NCBI GenBank assembly: GCA_020845495.1
Contig: JADLFM010000233.1
Coordinates: 122,825-186,824 of the forward strand
Length of the DNA: 64,000 nt
From: Chloroflexota bacterium
GTDB lineage: Bacteria; Chloroflexota; UBA6077; JACCZL01
Direction: 5' to 3'
This document shows, one piece after another, positions 51,353-60,389 of this stretch. The notes beneath the pieces are model-generated. The model had not been told where the DNA came from. It did not search any database and saw only the letters and a program-made list of their open reading frames with translations. Position 1 is the stretch's first letter. Every line of letters starts with the position of its first letter. The position numbers and the translations under genes are program-made.

Positions 51353-52579
51353 ATGGCCGCGCTCGACGCACCGGTCCCGGGCTGGTCCGAGGTCGATCTC
51401 TTCAACCCGACGCCGGAGCACGCGCTCTTGCGTGAGACGCTACGTCAGTTCGTGCGCGAGCAGGTCGAGCCGCAGGCGCTGGAGCACGATCGCGCCGAGC
51501 GCTTCAACCGCGACCTCTTCCAGCAGTGCGCCGCGCTCGACCTGCTCGGCCTGACCGTCCCCACGGAGTACGGTGGGGCCGGCATGGACGCCGTAGCCGC
51601 GGCCATCGTCCACGAGGAAGTGTCGACGGCGGACCCCGGCTTTTGCCTGGCGTACCTGGCGCACGCGGTCTTGTTCGTCAATAACCTCTACCAGAACGGC
51701 AGCGATGAGCAGCGGCGGCGCTACCTCCCCAAAGCTATCAGCGGCGAGTGGGTCGGCGGGATGGGGATGACCGAGCCAGAGGGCGGCACCGACGTCCTCG
51801 GGATGCGGACGACGGCCCGGCGAGACGGCGACCGCTATCTCGTGACCGGCCGCAAGATGTGGATCACCAACGGCGCCCTCGACGACCATACCCTCGGCGA
51901 TGTGTTCTTGATCTACGCGAAAACAGACGGCGGGGCGCTCTCGACGTTTCTGGTCGAGAAGGGCTTTCCTGGGTTCTCGCTGGGGCAGAAGATCGGAGAC
52001 AAGCTCGGCTGTCGGGCTTCGATGACGGCAGAACTGGTCTTCGACGACTGCGTGGTGCCGGCGGCAAACCGCGTCGGCGAGGAGGGGCAGAGCGTCGTTC
52101 ACATGATGCACAACCTGGAGTTGGAGCGGGTGACGCTGGCAGCCATGTCGCTCGGGATCGCGATGCGCTGCCTGCGAGAGATGGTCCGCTGGGCCGGCGA
52201 ACGCGTCGCCTTCGGCCGCCCGATCCACGACTTCGGTCAGATCCAGCGCTACATCGCCGATTCGTACGCCCAGTGGCGGGCGGCTCGGACCTACACCTAC
52301 GACGTGGCGCGGCGGATGGACTTGAGCCATGCCGGTATGAGCCATGCCGGTAATCGTGTCGACTCGGATGGCGTGAAGCTTGTGGCCGCGACGATGGGCA
52401 AGGCCGTTGCCGACCGAGCGATCCAGGTGCTCGGCGGCTACGGCTACGTGGGCGAGGGGGTCGTCGAGCGGCTCTGGCGGGACGCCAAGTTGCTGGAGAT
52501 CGGCGGCGGCACGCTGGAGGCGCACCAGAAGAACATCACCCGCGACTTGTCCCGTAGCCGTGACATCCTGTTGCGCTAG
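51353..52579 (+). CDS. acyl-CoA dehydrogenase, isovaleryl-CoA-dehydrogenase-like
   Basis: 408 aa from ATG 51353, fixed by GGAGGGGGAGA; the open frame from 50828 is antisense overlap. Domain order is N-terminal helices, beta-domain (MGMTEPEGGTDVLGMRTTAR, WITNGALDD) and C-terminal helices (GRPIHDFGQIQRYIADSYAQ, QVLGGYGYVGEGVVERLWRD). The usual catalytic Glu in IYEGT is replaced: the site reads EIGGGTLEAH. A Glu is instead present in LELERVTLA on helix G, as in isovaleryl-CoA dehydrogenase. This supports oxidation of a branched short acyl-CoA. A duplicated MSHAG sits in the helical domain. It is followed after 141 nt by the E1 genes. Confidence 0.9.
   Translation: MAALDAPVPGWSEVDLFNPTPEHALLRETLRQFVREQVEPQALEHDRAERFNRDLFQQCAALDLLGLTVPTEYGGAGMDAVAAAIVHEEVSTADPGFCLAYLAHAVLFVNNLYQNGSDEQRRRYLPKAISGEWVGGMGMTEPEGGTDVLGMRTTARRDGDRYLVTGRKMWITNGALDDHTLGDVFLIYAKTDGGALSTFLVEKGFPGFSLGQKIGDKLGCRASMTAELVFDDCVVPAANRVGEEGQSVVHMMHNLELERVTLAAMSLGIAMRCLREMVRWAGERVAFGRPIHDFGQIQRYIADSYAQWRAARTYTYDVARRMDLSHAGMSHAGNRVDSDGVKLVAATMGKAVADRAIQVLGGYGYVGEGVVERLWRDAKLLEIGGGTLEAHQKNITRDLSRSRDILLR
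52323..52352. repeat. 15-bp tandem duplication in the acyl-CoA dehydrogenase gene
   Basis: Two perfect copies of TGAGCCATGCCGGTA, adding the five residues SHAGM in a loop of the C-terminal helical domain (LSHAGMSHAGN). Confidence 0.88.
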
Positions 52580-52720
52580 GGACATGGCTGGTGCGATGGC
52601 AGCCGGTATGATGGGCGTATGGCATGGCATGCAGGTTCCGAGCGCGCATGTGGGTGCGGCGACTCGCGGACTGATGCACGCCCAGGCGAACCGCGGATGG
52701 TACAGGGGGATGGGCGGGTG

Positions 52721-53797
52721 ATGGCGGCGGGAGTCGAGCGGGGCACGGGCGGTGCGCTGGTCGACGAGGCGGCGCTGCTGCGCCGGATCTACGAGGTCGC
52801 CCTGCTCACGCGCGCCGTGGACGAACGACTCTGGCTGCTCTCACGGCAGGGGCGAGTGAGTTTCGTGCTGACCCCGCGCGGCCACGAGATCGCCCAGATC
52901 GCCAGCGCAGCGACGCTCCGGCGGGGGCGCGACTCGGCGTGGCCGTACTACCGAGACATGGCGGTCGGGCTGGCGCTCGGGATCAGCCCCTATGAGATCT
53001 TCCTCGGGGCGCTCGGACGGGCGGCCGACCCCCACTCCGGCAGCCGGCAACTGACGATGCACCTGTCGAGCCCACGCCTGCGGATCGGCTCGATCTCGAG
53101 CGAGATCGCCTCGCATATACCGCAGGCGGTCGGGGCAGCCTACGCGGCGCGGGTGCTCGGCGAAGATAGCGTGGCCGTCTGCTGGTTCGGAGATGGCGCG
53201 ACCTCGGAGGGCGACACCCACGAGGCGATGAACCTGGCCGGCATCCATCGGTTGCCGGTCGTCTTCATCTGCGAGAACAACGGGTTGGCAATCAGCGTCC
53301 CGCTGGCGCTCCAGATGGCCGCCGACTCGTTCGCCGCGCGGGCAGCGGCGTACCGTATGCCCGGCGAGCGAGTTGACGGCACCGATGCGCTAGCGGTGTA
53401 CCACGCCTGCCGCGCGGCCATGGAGCGGGCGCGGCGCGGCGATGGCCCGTCAGTAGTGGAGGTGATGGTGCCACGGATGACGCCGCACTCGTCCCAGGAC
53501 GACGACGCCTACCGCACCGATGCCGAGCGCGCCGAGGCCGTCGCTCGCGATCCGTTGCCGCGCCTGCGCCGGGAGCTGCTGACGCGCGGCCTTCTCGACG
53601 AGGCGGGGGATGCAGCCCTGCGCGATGAGATCGGGCGGCGGGTTGTCGCGGCGACCGACCGCGCGCTCGCCATGCCGGAGCCAGCCCCGGAGCGTGCCCG
53701 CCGCTGGCTGTACGCCGGCGATCCGCCCCATCCGGAGCTTCGGCGGCTCGAAGCGGGCGGAATTGGCCCGGGCTACTTCGACGACCTGTCGCCGTAG
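52721..53797 (+). CDS. 2-oxoacid dehydrogenase E1 component, alpha subunit
   Basis: 358 aa from ATG 52721; the frame is open upstream to 52619 but without domain support. The thiamine-diphosphate motif runs from GDGATSEGDTHEAMNLAG to FICENNGLAISV. EMLGA-like and RQLTMHL segments resemble the branched-chain 2-oxoacid type (LYEIFLGAL, GSRQLTMHLSS). It decarboxylates a 2-oxoacid and passes the acyl group to E2. The beta-subunit gene follows. No E2 or E3 is in the window. Confidence 0.92.
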   Translation: MAAGVERGTGGALVDEAALLRRIYEVALLTRAVDERLWLLSRQGRVSFVLTPRGHEIAQIASAATLRRGRDSAWPYYRDMAVGLALGISPYEIFLGALGRAADPHSGSRQLTMHLSSPRLRIGSISSEIASHIPQAVGAAYAARVLGEDSVAVCWFGDGATSEGDTHEAMNLAGIHRLPVVFICENNGLAISVPLALQMAADSFAARAAAYRMPGERVDGTDALAVYHACRAAMERARRGDGPSVVEVMVPRMTPHSSQDDDAYRTDAERAEAVARDPLPRLRRELLTRGLLDEAGDAALRDEIGRRVVAATDRALAMPEPAPERARRWLYAGDPPHPELRRLEAGGIGPGYFDDLSP

Positions 53798-53854
53798 CGC
53801 GAGCGGGTGCGAGGACGGGCTGGGCGGCGTGACAGCCGGCACGATGAGCGGAAG

Positions 53855-54895
53855 GTGAGTGGCGAGGTGGTGCAGGTGGAGCGTTCGGCGAGCGGGCCTT
53901 CGACGAGCGGCGCCAGCGGAGAGGGGATCACCCTGCTCCAGGCAGTGACCGAGGCGCTGCGTGCCGAGATGGCGCGCGATCCGCGCGTGGTGCTGCTCGG
54001 GCAGGACGTCGGGCGGAAGGGCGGCGTCTTCCGGGCGACGGTCGGCTTGCAAGCCGAGTTCGGGGCGCTGCGGGTGCTCGATACGCCGATTGCCGAGGCG
54101 GCCATCGCCGGCGCGGCCATCGGCGCCGCGATGATGGGCCTCCGGCCGGTCGCCGAGCTCCAGTTCGCCGACTACATCCATCCGGCCTTCGATCAGATCG
54201 TGAACCAGGCCGCCACGATGCGCTGGCGGACGGTCGGCGGGTTCGGCGTGCCGGCCGTCTTCCGTGCACCCTTCGGGGCCGGCGTGCACGGCGGGGTGTA
54301 CCACTCGCAGAGCGTCGAGGCGTTCTTCTGCCACGTGCCGGGGCTGAAGGTGGTCGTACCGTCGACCCCGCGCGACGCCAGCGGGCTGCTCAAGGCCGCC
54401 ATCCGCGACGACGACCCGGTCCTCTTCTTCGAGCACAAGAAGAGCTATCGCCGCTACCGGGAGATCGTGCCGCCAGACGAGGTCATTCCAATCGGGCTTG
54501 CTCGCCTGGACCGCCCGGGCCGCGACCTGTCGATCGTGACCTACGGCGTGGGGGTGCACCATGCCCGTGAGGCGGCCGACGTGCTCGCGGTCGAGGGCAT
54601 CCAGGCCGAGATCCTGGACCTGCGCACCCTCTCGCCGCTCGATCGTGAGGCCATCGCCCGCACGGTGGCGAAGACGCGCAAGGTGCTGGTGCTCCACGAG
54701 GCGAACAAGACGCTGGGCATTGGCGCGGAGATCGCCGCGTTCATCGCCGAAGAGTTGTTCATGGACCTCGATGGGCCGATCGTGCGGGTCGCCGCCGAGG
54801 ACTGCCACCTGCCGTACAACGGCCCCGAAGAGGCGGCCATCATCCCCGACCCGGCCAAGGTCACCGAGGCCGCCCGCCGTCTCGCCGCCTTCTGA
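53855..54895 (+). CDS. 2-oxoacid dehydrogenase E1 component, beta subunit
   Basis: 346 aa from GTG 53855, with GCGGAAG upstream; the frame opens at 53807. The transketolase pyrimidine domain begins GITLLQAVTEALRAEMARDP and has VVLLGQDVGRKGGVFRATVG, then FADYIHPAFDQIVNQAATMR and APFGAGVHGGVYHSQSVEAF. The C-terminal domain includes DLRTLSPLDREAIARTV and VLHEANKTLGIGAEIAAF. It closely fits branched-chain alpha-keto acid dehydrogenase beta subunits. It forms an alpha2-beta2 heterotetramer with the upstream subunit. The genes fit leucine, valine or isoleucine catabolism together with the acyl-CoA dehydrogenase. Confidence 0.92.
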   Translation: MSGEVVQVERSASGPSTSGASGEGITLLQAVTEALRAEMARDPRVVLLGQDVGRKGGVFRATVGLQAEFGALRVLDTPIAEAAIAGAAIGAAMMGLRPVAELQFADYIHPAFDQIVNQAATMRWRTVGGFGVPAVFRAPFGAGVHGGVYHSQSVEAFFCHVPGLKVVVPSTPRDASGLLKAAIRDDDPVLFFEHKKSYRRYREIVPPDEVIPIGLARLDRPGRDLSIVTYGVGVHHAREAADVLAVEGIQAEILDLRTLSPLDREAIARTVAKTRKVLVLHEANKTLGIGAEIAAFIAEELFMDLDGPIVRVAAEDCHLPYNGPEEAAIIPDPAKVTEAARRLAAF

Positions 54896-55140
54896 CCGGA
54901 TGCTCGGTCCATTAGCGCAGCGCTGTATCGCGCTTGCTTCCGTCACGTTGCCGGTGTACCCTGCCGCTGGCATACCCGTGCGGCCTGCCCCGGCCGAGTG
55001 TGACACAAGCATCTGCCTGGCGTCGCCTCGCCGACGTGCATGCGATTGGTTGACTCTTCCGCATGCGCGCCAGTCGTTATGGCTGTCAGATGGCCAAAGT
55101 GATAGTGGCTGTCTTGCCGCCTTGCTCGGAACATGATGCG

Positions 55141-57522
55141 ATGACGTTGAACGAGGCTGACACCCGGTCGAAGCTGATCGACCCGGCGCTACATGCTCGC
55201 GGCTGGACCGAAGGTCACATCAAGCGGGAAGAGACGACTGGGGCCATTACCGTCGTCTCCGGCAAGGCACGCAAGGCGCCGCGCGGCCGTACCGATTACA
55301 CGCTCCGCGTCAAAGTCAACATCGGGACGCAGCCCGTCGCCGTAGCGCTGATCGAGGCGAAGTCCGAGGCGCTACCTCCTGCCCACGGGTTGGAGCAGGC
55401 GAAGATGTACGCCGCCGCCAGGCGCCTGAACGTGCCATTCGTGTTCTCCAGCAACGGACACCAGTTCGTCGAGTACGACAACACGACCGGGCTCACGACC
55501 CGGCCGCGACCGATGGCCGACTTCCCCACGCCAGACGATCTCAGGACGCGCTACGAGGCCGCTGTCGGCTTCACGCTGGACGATCCAGTTGCCCGGCCGT
55601 TGCTCACATCGTACCTGCGCGGCGAGGCGAGCCGTCGCTACTACCAGGACGCGGCCATCCGAGCCGTGTTCGAGAAGGTGGCTCGCGCGGAGCGGCGCGG
55701 CGAGCCGAAGCGGGCGCTGTTGTCGCTGGCGACCGGCGCCGGCAAGACCTTCATTGCCGTGAACCTGCTGCGGCGCCTCGCCGATGCCGGCCAGCTTCGC
55801 CGCGCACTGTTCGTGTGCGACCGTGACGAGCTTCGTGCGCAGGCCAGCGCCGCCTTTCAACTCCTGTTCGGGACGGATGCTGCGCCCGTCTCGGCCGCCA
55901 ACCCGCAGAAGAACGCGCGGGTGCTGGTGGCCACCTACCAGACGCTCGACATCGCGTCGGAGGATGCAGAGGCTACGTTCCTGGCACACCATTACAAGCC
56001 GGATTACTTTAGCCACATCGTCATCGACGAGTGTCACCGCTCGGCCTGGGGCAAGTGGTCCGAAGTGCTCACCCGCAACCCGAACGCCGTGCAGATCGGC
56101 CTGACCGCCACGCCGCGCCGACTGGACGTCACAGAGGACACGCCCGAAGCCCGCGCCGATGCCCAGATCACCGCCGACAACATCCGCCACTTCGGCGAGC
56201 CGGTCTACGAGTACGACATCGGCCAGGGCATCGAGGACGGCTACCTCGCCGCGTGCGAGATCGTGGAAGGGCGGGCAGACCTGGACGATACCGGCATTAC
56301 CATCGAGCAGATTGTCGCCCTCGGGGCGAAGGACGCGAGGACCGGCGAACCGCTGACCGTAGCCGAGCTGCGCGACCTGTATCAGCGGACCGACTACGAG
56401 GACCGGATCCTCTTGCCGGACCGGGTGCAGGCGATGTGCGCCGACCTGTTCCGCTACCTGCTAGAGACCGGCGGCCCGGAGCAGAAGTCCATCATCTTCT
56501 GCGTCCGCGACCAGCACGCCGACGACGTCGCCATTGCCATGAACAACCTGTACGCGCAGTGGTGCACCGCGACCGGCCGCCCACGGCTCGATAACTACGC
56601 CTTCAAGTGTACGGCCGCGTCCGGTGGCGGCGACATGATGCCCGATTTCAAGGGCGGCAGCCGCCACCACTTCGTCGCCACGACGGTGGACCTGTTGACG
56701 ACGGGCGTGGACGTGCCGGCCGTCCGCAACGTCGTGTTCTTCCGCTACCTCAAGTCGCCCATCGCCTTCTACCAGATGCTCGGGCGCGGCACCCGGCTCG
56801 ACGCCCAGACCGGCAAGCTGATGTTCCGGGTGTACGACTACACCAAGGCGACGCGGCTGTTCGGCGAGGCGTTCGTCACGACCGTCGCGCCGAAGCCGAA
56901 GGCCGGGCCGACCACACCAGGCGACGACGACGACCCATCAGACGAGCCGCGCGAGCCGACCATCGTCGTGGAGGGGTTCGACGTGCAGGTGACCGAAGCT
57001 GGCCGCTCGATCGTGACGACGGTGGACGGCCGCGCGATGCCCGTTTCACTCGAAACGTACAGGCAGATGCTCGCCGAGCGGCTGCTCGCCGACGCCGGGA
57101 CGCTCGACGACTTCCGCGCGGCCTGGGTGGACCCATCGCGACGCCGCGAGCTGCTCCAGGGCTTGCCTGATGGGGAGCGCTCGGCGCTCGTCGTGCGGTC
57201 GCTCTCCGAGATGGGCGAGTACGACCTGTACGACGTGCTGGCCGACCTTGGCTATGGTGCGCTGCCACGCACCCGAGCCGAGCGTGCCGACAGCTTCACC
57301 TACAAGCACGCGGGCTGGCTGGCCGGCATGCCCGCCTCGACGGCCGACGCGGTGCGGGCGCTGGCCGGCCAGTTCGCGCGGGGTGGCACCGAGGAGTTGG
57401 AGCGCCGCCAGGTCTTCCGCACCCCGGCCCTGATGAGAGCCGGCGGCCTGGCGGCACTGTCTCAGCTTGGCGAGCCGTCGACGGTCCTCCGCGAGACGAA
57501 GGAGAGGATGTTCGCCACGTGA
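55141..57522 (+). CDS. hsdR: type I restriction endonuclease subunit R
   Basis: 793 aa from ATG 55141; an in-frame ATG at 55063 would add a 26-residue tail. N-terminal PD-(D/E)XK nuclease core: Asp in GRTDYTLRV, then ALIEAKSEALPPA (Glu-x-Lys). Helicase SF2 motifs are LATGAGKTFIAVNLL (I), HIVIDECHRSAWG (II), GLTATPRRLD (III) and MLGRGTRLDAQTG (VI). An EcoEI-type C-terminal domain follows, with an Asp-rich linker (PGDDDDPSDEPREP). It translocates DNA and cuts unmodified DNA at a distance together with HsdM and HsdS. The stop overlaps the GTG of hsdS by 4 nt (GTGA). Confidence 0.92.
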   Translation: MTLNEADTRSKLIDPALHARGWTEGHIKREETTGAITVVSGKARKAPRGRTDYTLRVKVNIGTQPVAVALIEAKSEALPPAHGLEQAKMYAAARRLNVPFVFSSNGHQFVEYDNTTGLTTRPRPMADFPTPDDLRTRYEAAVGFTLDDPVARPLLTSYLRGEASRRYYQDAAIRAVFEKVARAERRGEPKRALLSLATGAGKTFIAVNLLRRLADAGQLRRALFVCDRDELRAQASAAFQLLFGTDAAPVSAANPQKNARVLVATYQTLDIASEDAEATFLAHHYKPDYFSHIVIDECHRSAWGKWSEVLTRNPNAVQIGLTATPRRLDVTEDTPEARADAQITADNIRHFGEPVYEYDIGQGIEDGYLAACEIVEGRADLDDTGITIEQIVALGAKDARTGEPLTVAELRDLYQRTDYEDRILLPDRVQAMCADLFRYLLETGGPEQKSIIFCVRDQHADDVAIAMNNLYAQWCTATGRPRLDNYAFKCTAASGGGDMMPDFKGGSRHHFVATTVDLLTTGVDVPAVRNVVFFRYLKSPIAFYQMLGRGTRLDAQTGKLMFRVYDYTKATRLFGEAFVTTVAPKPKAGPTTPGDDDDPSDEPREPTIVVEGFDVQVTEAGRSIVTTVDGRAMPVSLETYRQMLAERLLADAGTLDDFRAAWVDPSRRRELLQGLPDGERSALVVRSLSEMGEYDLYDVLADLGYGALPRTRAERADSFTYKHAGWLAGMPASTADAVRALAGQFARGGTEELERRQVFRTPALMRAGGLAALSQLGEPSTVLRETKERMFAT

Positions 57523-58778
57523 GCACGTCGCTCTCAAGTCCAGTTCACGTCCCGCATAAGAAGACGCCGTGTGCAGTCTCCTGGCCCAGAGTCAAGCTCG
57601 GTGATGTTTGCCGAATCGGCGCACCGGTCGTCGATCCAAGATCGTCGGCGTACCGCGATCTCCCTCATGTAAACGGCGAACGGATTGAGTCCGGCTCAGG
57701 CCGTCTGCTACCGCTCCGTAGCGCTGCCGACGATGGTATGACCAGTCAGAAATACCTGTTCGACGCCGGCGACGTGCTCTATTCGAAGCTGCGACCGTAC
57801 CTCCGTAAAGTTGCGCGTGCCAACTTCCGGGGACTGTGCAGCGCGGACATGTACCCGCTTAAGGCGGCTCCAGACATCCTGGATCCTGACTACTTGGTAA
57901 TCACTTTGCTGTCGGAAAAGTTCACTGCGTTTGCAGTAAATGTTTCTTCACGATCCCGTATGCCCAAGCTGAACCGCAAGCAACTCCTCGGCTGGCGGTT
58001 GACGCTCCCGCCGCTCGACGAGCAGCGGAGAATCGCCGGCCAACTCGCGAAGCAGTTCGAAGTGGCGCAAGCTGCACGGGCGGCGGCGCTGGCGCAACTC
58101 GAAGCCGCGCGGGCGCTGCCGGCCGCCTGTCTACGGTCCTTGCTCGCTGCCGGTGAGATGCACAATTGGCCTCGCGTTCCTCTCGGGAACAAGTTGCATA
58201 ACATCCAGGCCGGTACCAGCATTGATTGTCCTGGTCGGCAGGCTCGATCGGATGAATGGGGTGTACTGAAGGTTAGCGCTCTGAGCTTGGGAGAGTTCAG
58301 ACCAGAGGAGAACAAAGCCATCCCACAGGGATACGTGCCCGACCCGGCTGACGAAGTTCATGATGGCGATCTGCTGATTTCGCGAGCGAACACAAGGGAG
58401 CTAGTGGGTGCGACAGTCGTGGTTCACAAGAGTCGAGATCAACTCCTTCTCAGCGATAAGACCTTGAGACTATGTGTCGATGAAAAGTCTGCCGACAAGA
58501 GATTTCTGATGTATGCGTTGCAGGAGCCATCAGCTCGGACTTTTTTGGAGGAGAATGCGACTGGAACGAGCCCATCGATGAGAAACCTGTCTCAAGAGAA
58601 GATCCGCAGAACCCCGATCATCGCCCCTCCCCTCCATGAGCAGATTCAAATACGCGAGCGTCTTGATCAGATGATGGCGGCATCGCGGACCACCATTCGG
58701 GTGGCCGAGGCGCAGCTTGCCGAGATCGACACCCTGCCGGCCGTCATCTTGCGGCAAGCATTCACGGGGATGCTGTAG
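57519..58778 (+). CDS. hsdS: type I restriction specificity subunit S
   Basis: 419 aa from GTG 57519. Two target-recognition domains (about 20-145 and 220-345) each end with a conserved helix: TLPPLDEQRRIAGQLAKQFE and IAPPLHEQIQIRERLDQMM, in the usual circular arrangement. The TRD coding segments have more A/T at third positions than the neighbours (for example around 57840-57960 and 58200-58560), as expected for swapped specificity modules. It sets the DNA target of both restriction and methylation. It is 2 nt from hsdM. Confidence 0.9.
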   Translation: MSTSLSSPVHVPHKKTPCAVSWPRVKLGDVCRIGAPVVDPRSSAYRDLPHVNGERIESGSGRLLPLRSAADDGMTSQKYLFDAGDVLYSKLRPYLRKVARANFRGLCSADMYPLKAAPDILDPDYLVITLLSEKFTAFAVNVSSRSRMPKLNRKQLLGWRLTLPPLDEQRRIAGQLAKQFEVAQAARAAALAQLEAARALPAACLRSLLAAGEMHNWPRVPLGNKLHNIQAGTSIDCPGRQARSDEWGVLKVSALSLGEFRPEENKAIPQGYVPDPADEVHDGDLLISRANTRELVGATVVVHKSRDQLLLSDKTLRLCVDEKSADKRFLMYALQEPSARTFLEENATGTSPSMRNLSQEKIRRTPIIAPPLHEQIQIRERLDQMMAASRTTIRVAEAQLAEIDTLPAVILRQAFTGML

Positions 58779-58780
58779 AC

Positions 58781-60385
58781 ATGGCGAAGGTCTCGGTTGT
58801 CGATGCCGCTGACGTGGCGCCGCCCGAGCGGAAGCGGGGGCGACGACGGAACGGCGCGTCTGAGCGTGGACAGACCGGCCGCCAGGGGCTCGACTCGATC
58901 ATCTGGCGCGTCTGCGACATCCTGCGCCGCTCCAACTGCGCCGGCGCCCTCCAGTACGTCCCCGAGCTGACCTGGCTCCTGTTCCTGCGCATCCTCGACG
59001 AGAGTGAAGAGAACGAAGCCGCCGAGGCGAGAGCCGTTGGCGACTCGTTCACGCTGTCGCTCGAAGCGCCGTACCGCTGGCGGGACTGGGCGGCGCCGGG
59101 GGCTCCCAAGCGCGTCGAGCTTGCCCAGTACGGCACGCTGGGCAGCTTCTTCCAGTTCGTCCATGCCGACTTGCTGCCGTACCTGCGCGGGCTGCGCGAG
59201 CGGCCGAACGCGACGCCGCGCCAGCGGGTCATCAGCGAGATCATGTCCGGCGTCGAGCGCGTCCGCGTCGATACCGAGAAGAACTTTCAGGACGTGCTCG
59301 ACAAGCTCGACGAGATCCACGTCGAAGCTATCGACCCGACCCACATGTTCACGCTGTCCCAGGTCTACGAGGGACTGCTCTTGCGGATGGGTGAGAAGGG
59401 GAACGACGGCGGGCAGTTCTTCACCCCACGCGAAGTCATCCGGGCGCTGGTGCAGGTGGTCGCCCCGAAGGTCGGCGAGACGGTCTACGATCCCTGTTGT
59501 GGCACCGGCGGGTTTCTCGTCCAGGCGTACGAGCGGATGATGGCCGACCTGAACGCGCTCGGCAACGAGGCGACCGGCGAGCAGATCGAGACCCTCAAGC
59601 GGCGCACGTTCTACGGCCGCGAGAAAGAGAACCTCGTCTACCCGATCGGGCTGGCGAACCTCGTGCTGCACGGCATCGACGAGCCGCACATCTGGCACGG
59701 CAACACCCTGACCGGCAGCGAGCAGTACGGCGGGCTCTACCAGGATGCCCCGAGTCGGTTCGACGTCGTGCTCACCAACCCGCCGTTCGGCGGCAAGGAG
59801 GGCAGCGAGGCGCAGACCAACTTCGTCCACAAGACGAGCGCGACGCAAGTACTCTTCCTTCAGCACGTCATCGACAGCCTGAATCCAGGCGGCCGGTGCG
59901 GCATCGTCCTCGACGAGGGCGTGCTGTTCCGCACGACCGAGAAGGCGTTCGTCGGCACGAAGCGGAAACTGCTCGACGACTGCGCGGTCACGGCAATCGT
60001 GAGCCTGCCGGGCGGCGTGTTCACGGCAGCAGGCGCCGGCGTCAAGACGAACCTGCTGTTCTTCCAGCGCGGCGGCCCCACCGAGAAGGTCTGGTACTAC
60101 GATCTGTCAGACGTGAAGGTCGGCAAGAAGACGCCGCTGACGCTAGGCCACTTCGACGACTTCTTCCAGCTATACCCATCGCGCGGGGACTCGGACCGAA
60201 GCTGGACGGTCACCCGCGAGCAGATCGTAGCGAAGAACTACGACCTGAAGGCCGTCAACCCGAACGCCCGCGCCGTCGAGGACACCCGCACGCCCGCCGA
60301 GCTGCTCGACGCGATCGAAGCGAAGGGCCGCGAGGTAGCCGACGCCCTGAAGACGCTCCGGGCACTCATGGCGAGCGAGGCATGA
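58781..60385 (+). CDS. hsdM: type I restriction-modification DNA methyltransferase subunit M
   Basis: 534 aa from ATG 58781. It has an HsdM N-terminal helical domain (about 45-165), then the N6-adenine methyltransferase core: SAM motif YDPCCGTGGFLVQAYERM (with Cys replacing the usual Ala in DPACGTGG) and catalytic NPPFGGKEG. The length is normal. It methylates adenines at sites chosen by HsdS. It is placed last in the operon, so restriction is read before modification, which is unusual. Its stop is only 4 nt from the stop of the opposed aminotransferase gene. Confidence 0.93.
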   Translation: MAKVSVVDAADVAPPERKRGRRRNGASERGQTGRQGLDSIIWRVCDILRRSNCAGALQYVPELTWLLFLRILDESEENEAAEARAVGDSFTLSLEAPYRWRDWAAPGAPKRVELAQYGTLGSFFQFVHADLLPYLRGLRERPNATPRQRVISEIMSGVERVRVDTEKNFQDVLDKLDEIHVEAIDPTHMFTLSQVYEGLLLRMGEKGNDGGQFFTPREVIRALVQVVAPKVGETVYDPCCGTGGFLVQAYERMMADLNALGNEATGEQIETLKRRTFYGREKENLVYPIGLANLVLHGIDEPHIWHGNTLTGSEQYGGLYQDAPSRFDVVLTNPPFGGKEGSEAQTNFVHKTSATQVLFLQHVIDSLNPGGRCGIVLDEGVLFRTTEKAFVGTKRKLLDDCAVTAIVSLPGGVFTAAGAGVKTNLLFFQRGGPTEKVWYYDLSDVKVGKKTPLTLGHFDDFFQLYPSRGDSDRSWTVTREQIVAKNYDLKAVNPNARAVEDTRTPAELLDAIEAKGREVADALKTLRALMASEA

Positions 60386-60389
60386 GGCG

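Noticed and set aside
53450..55012. 520-codon open frame opposite the E1 genes
   Set aside because: It is a mirror of the two strongly conserved E1 genes.
55050..55055. TTGACT as -35 box for hsdR
   Set aside because: No acceptable -10 box lies 16-18 nt downstream, so the promoter is not supported.
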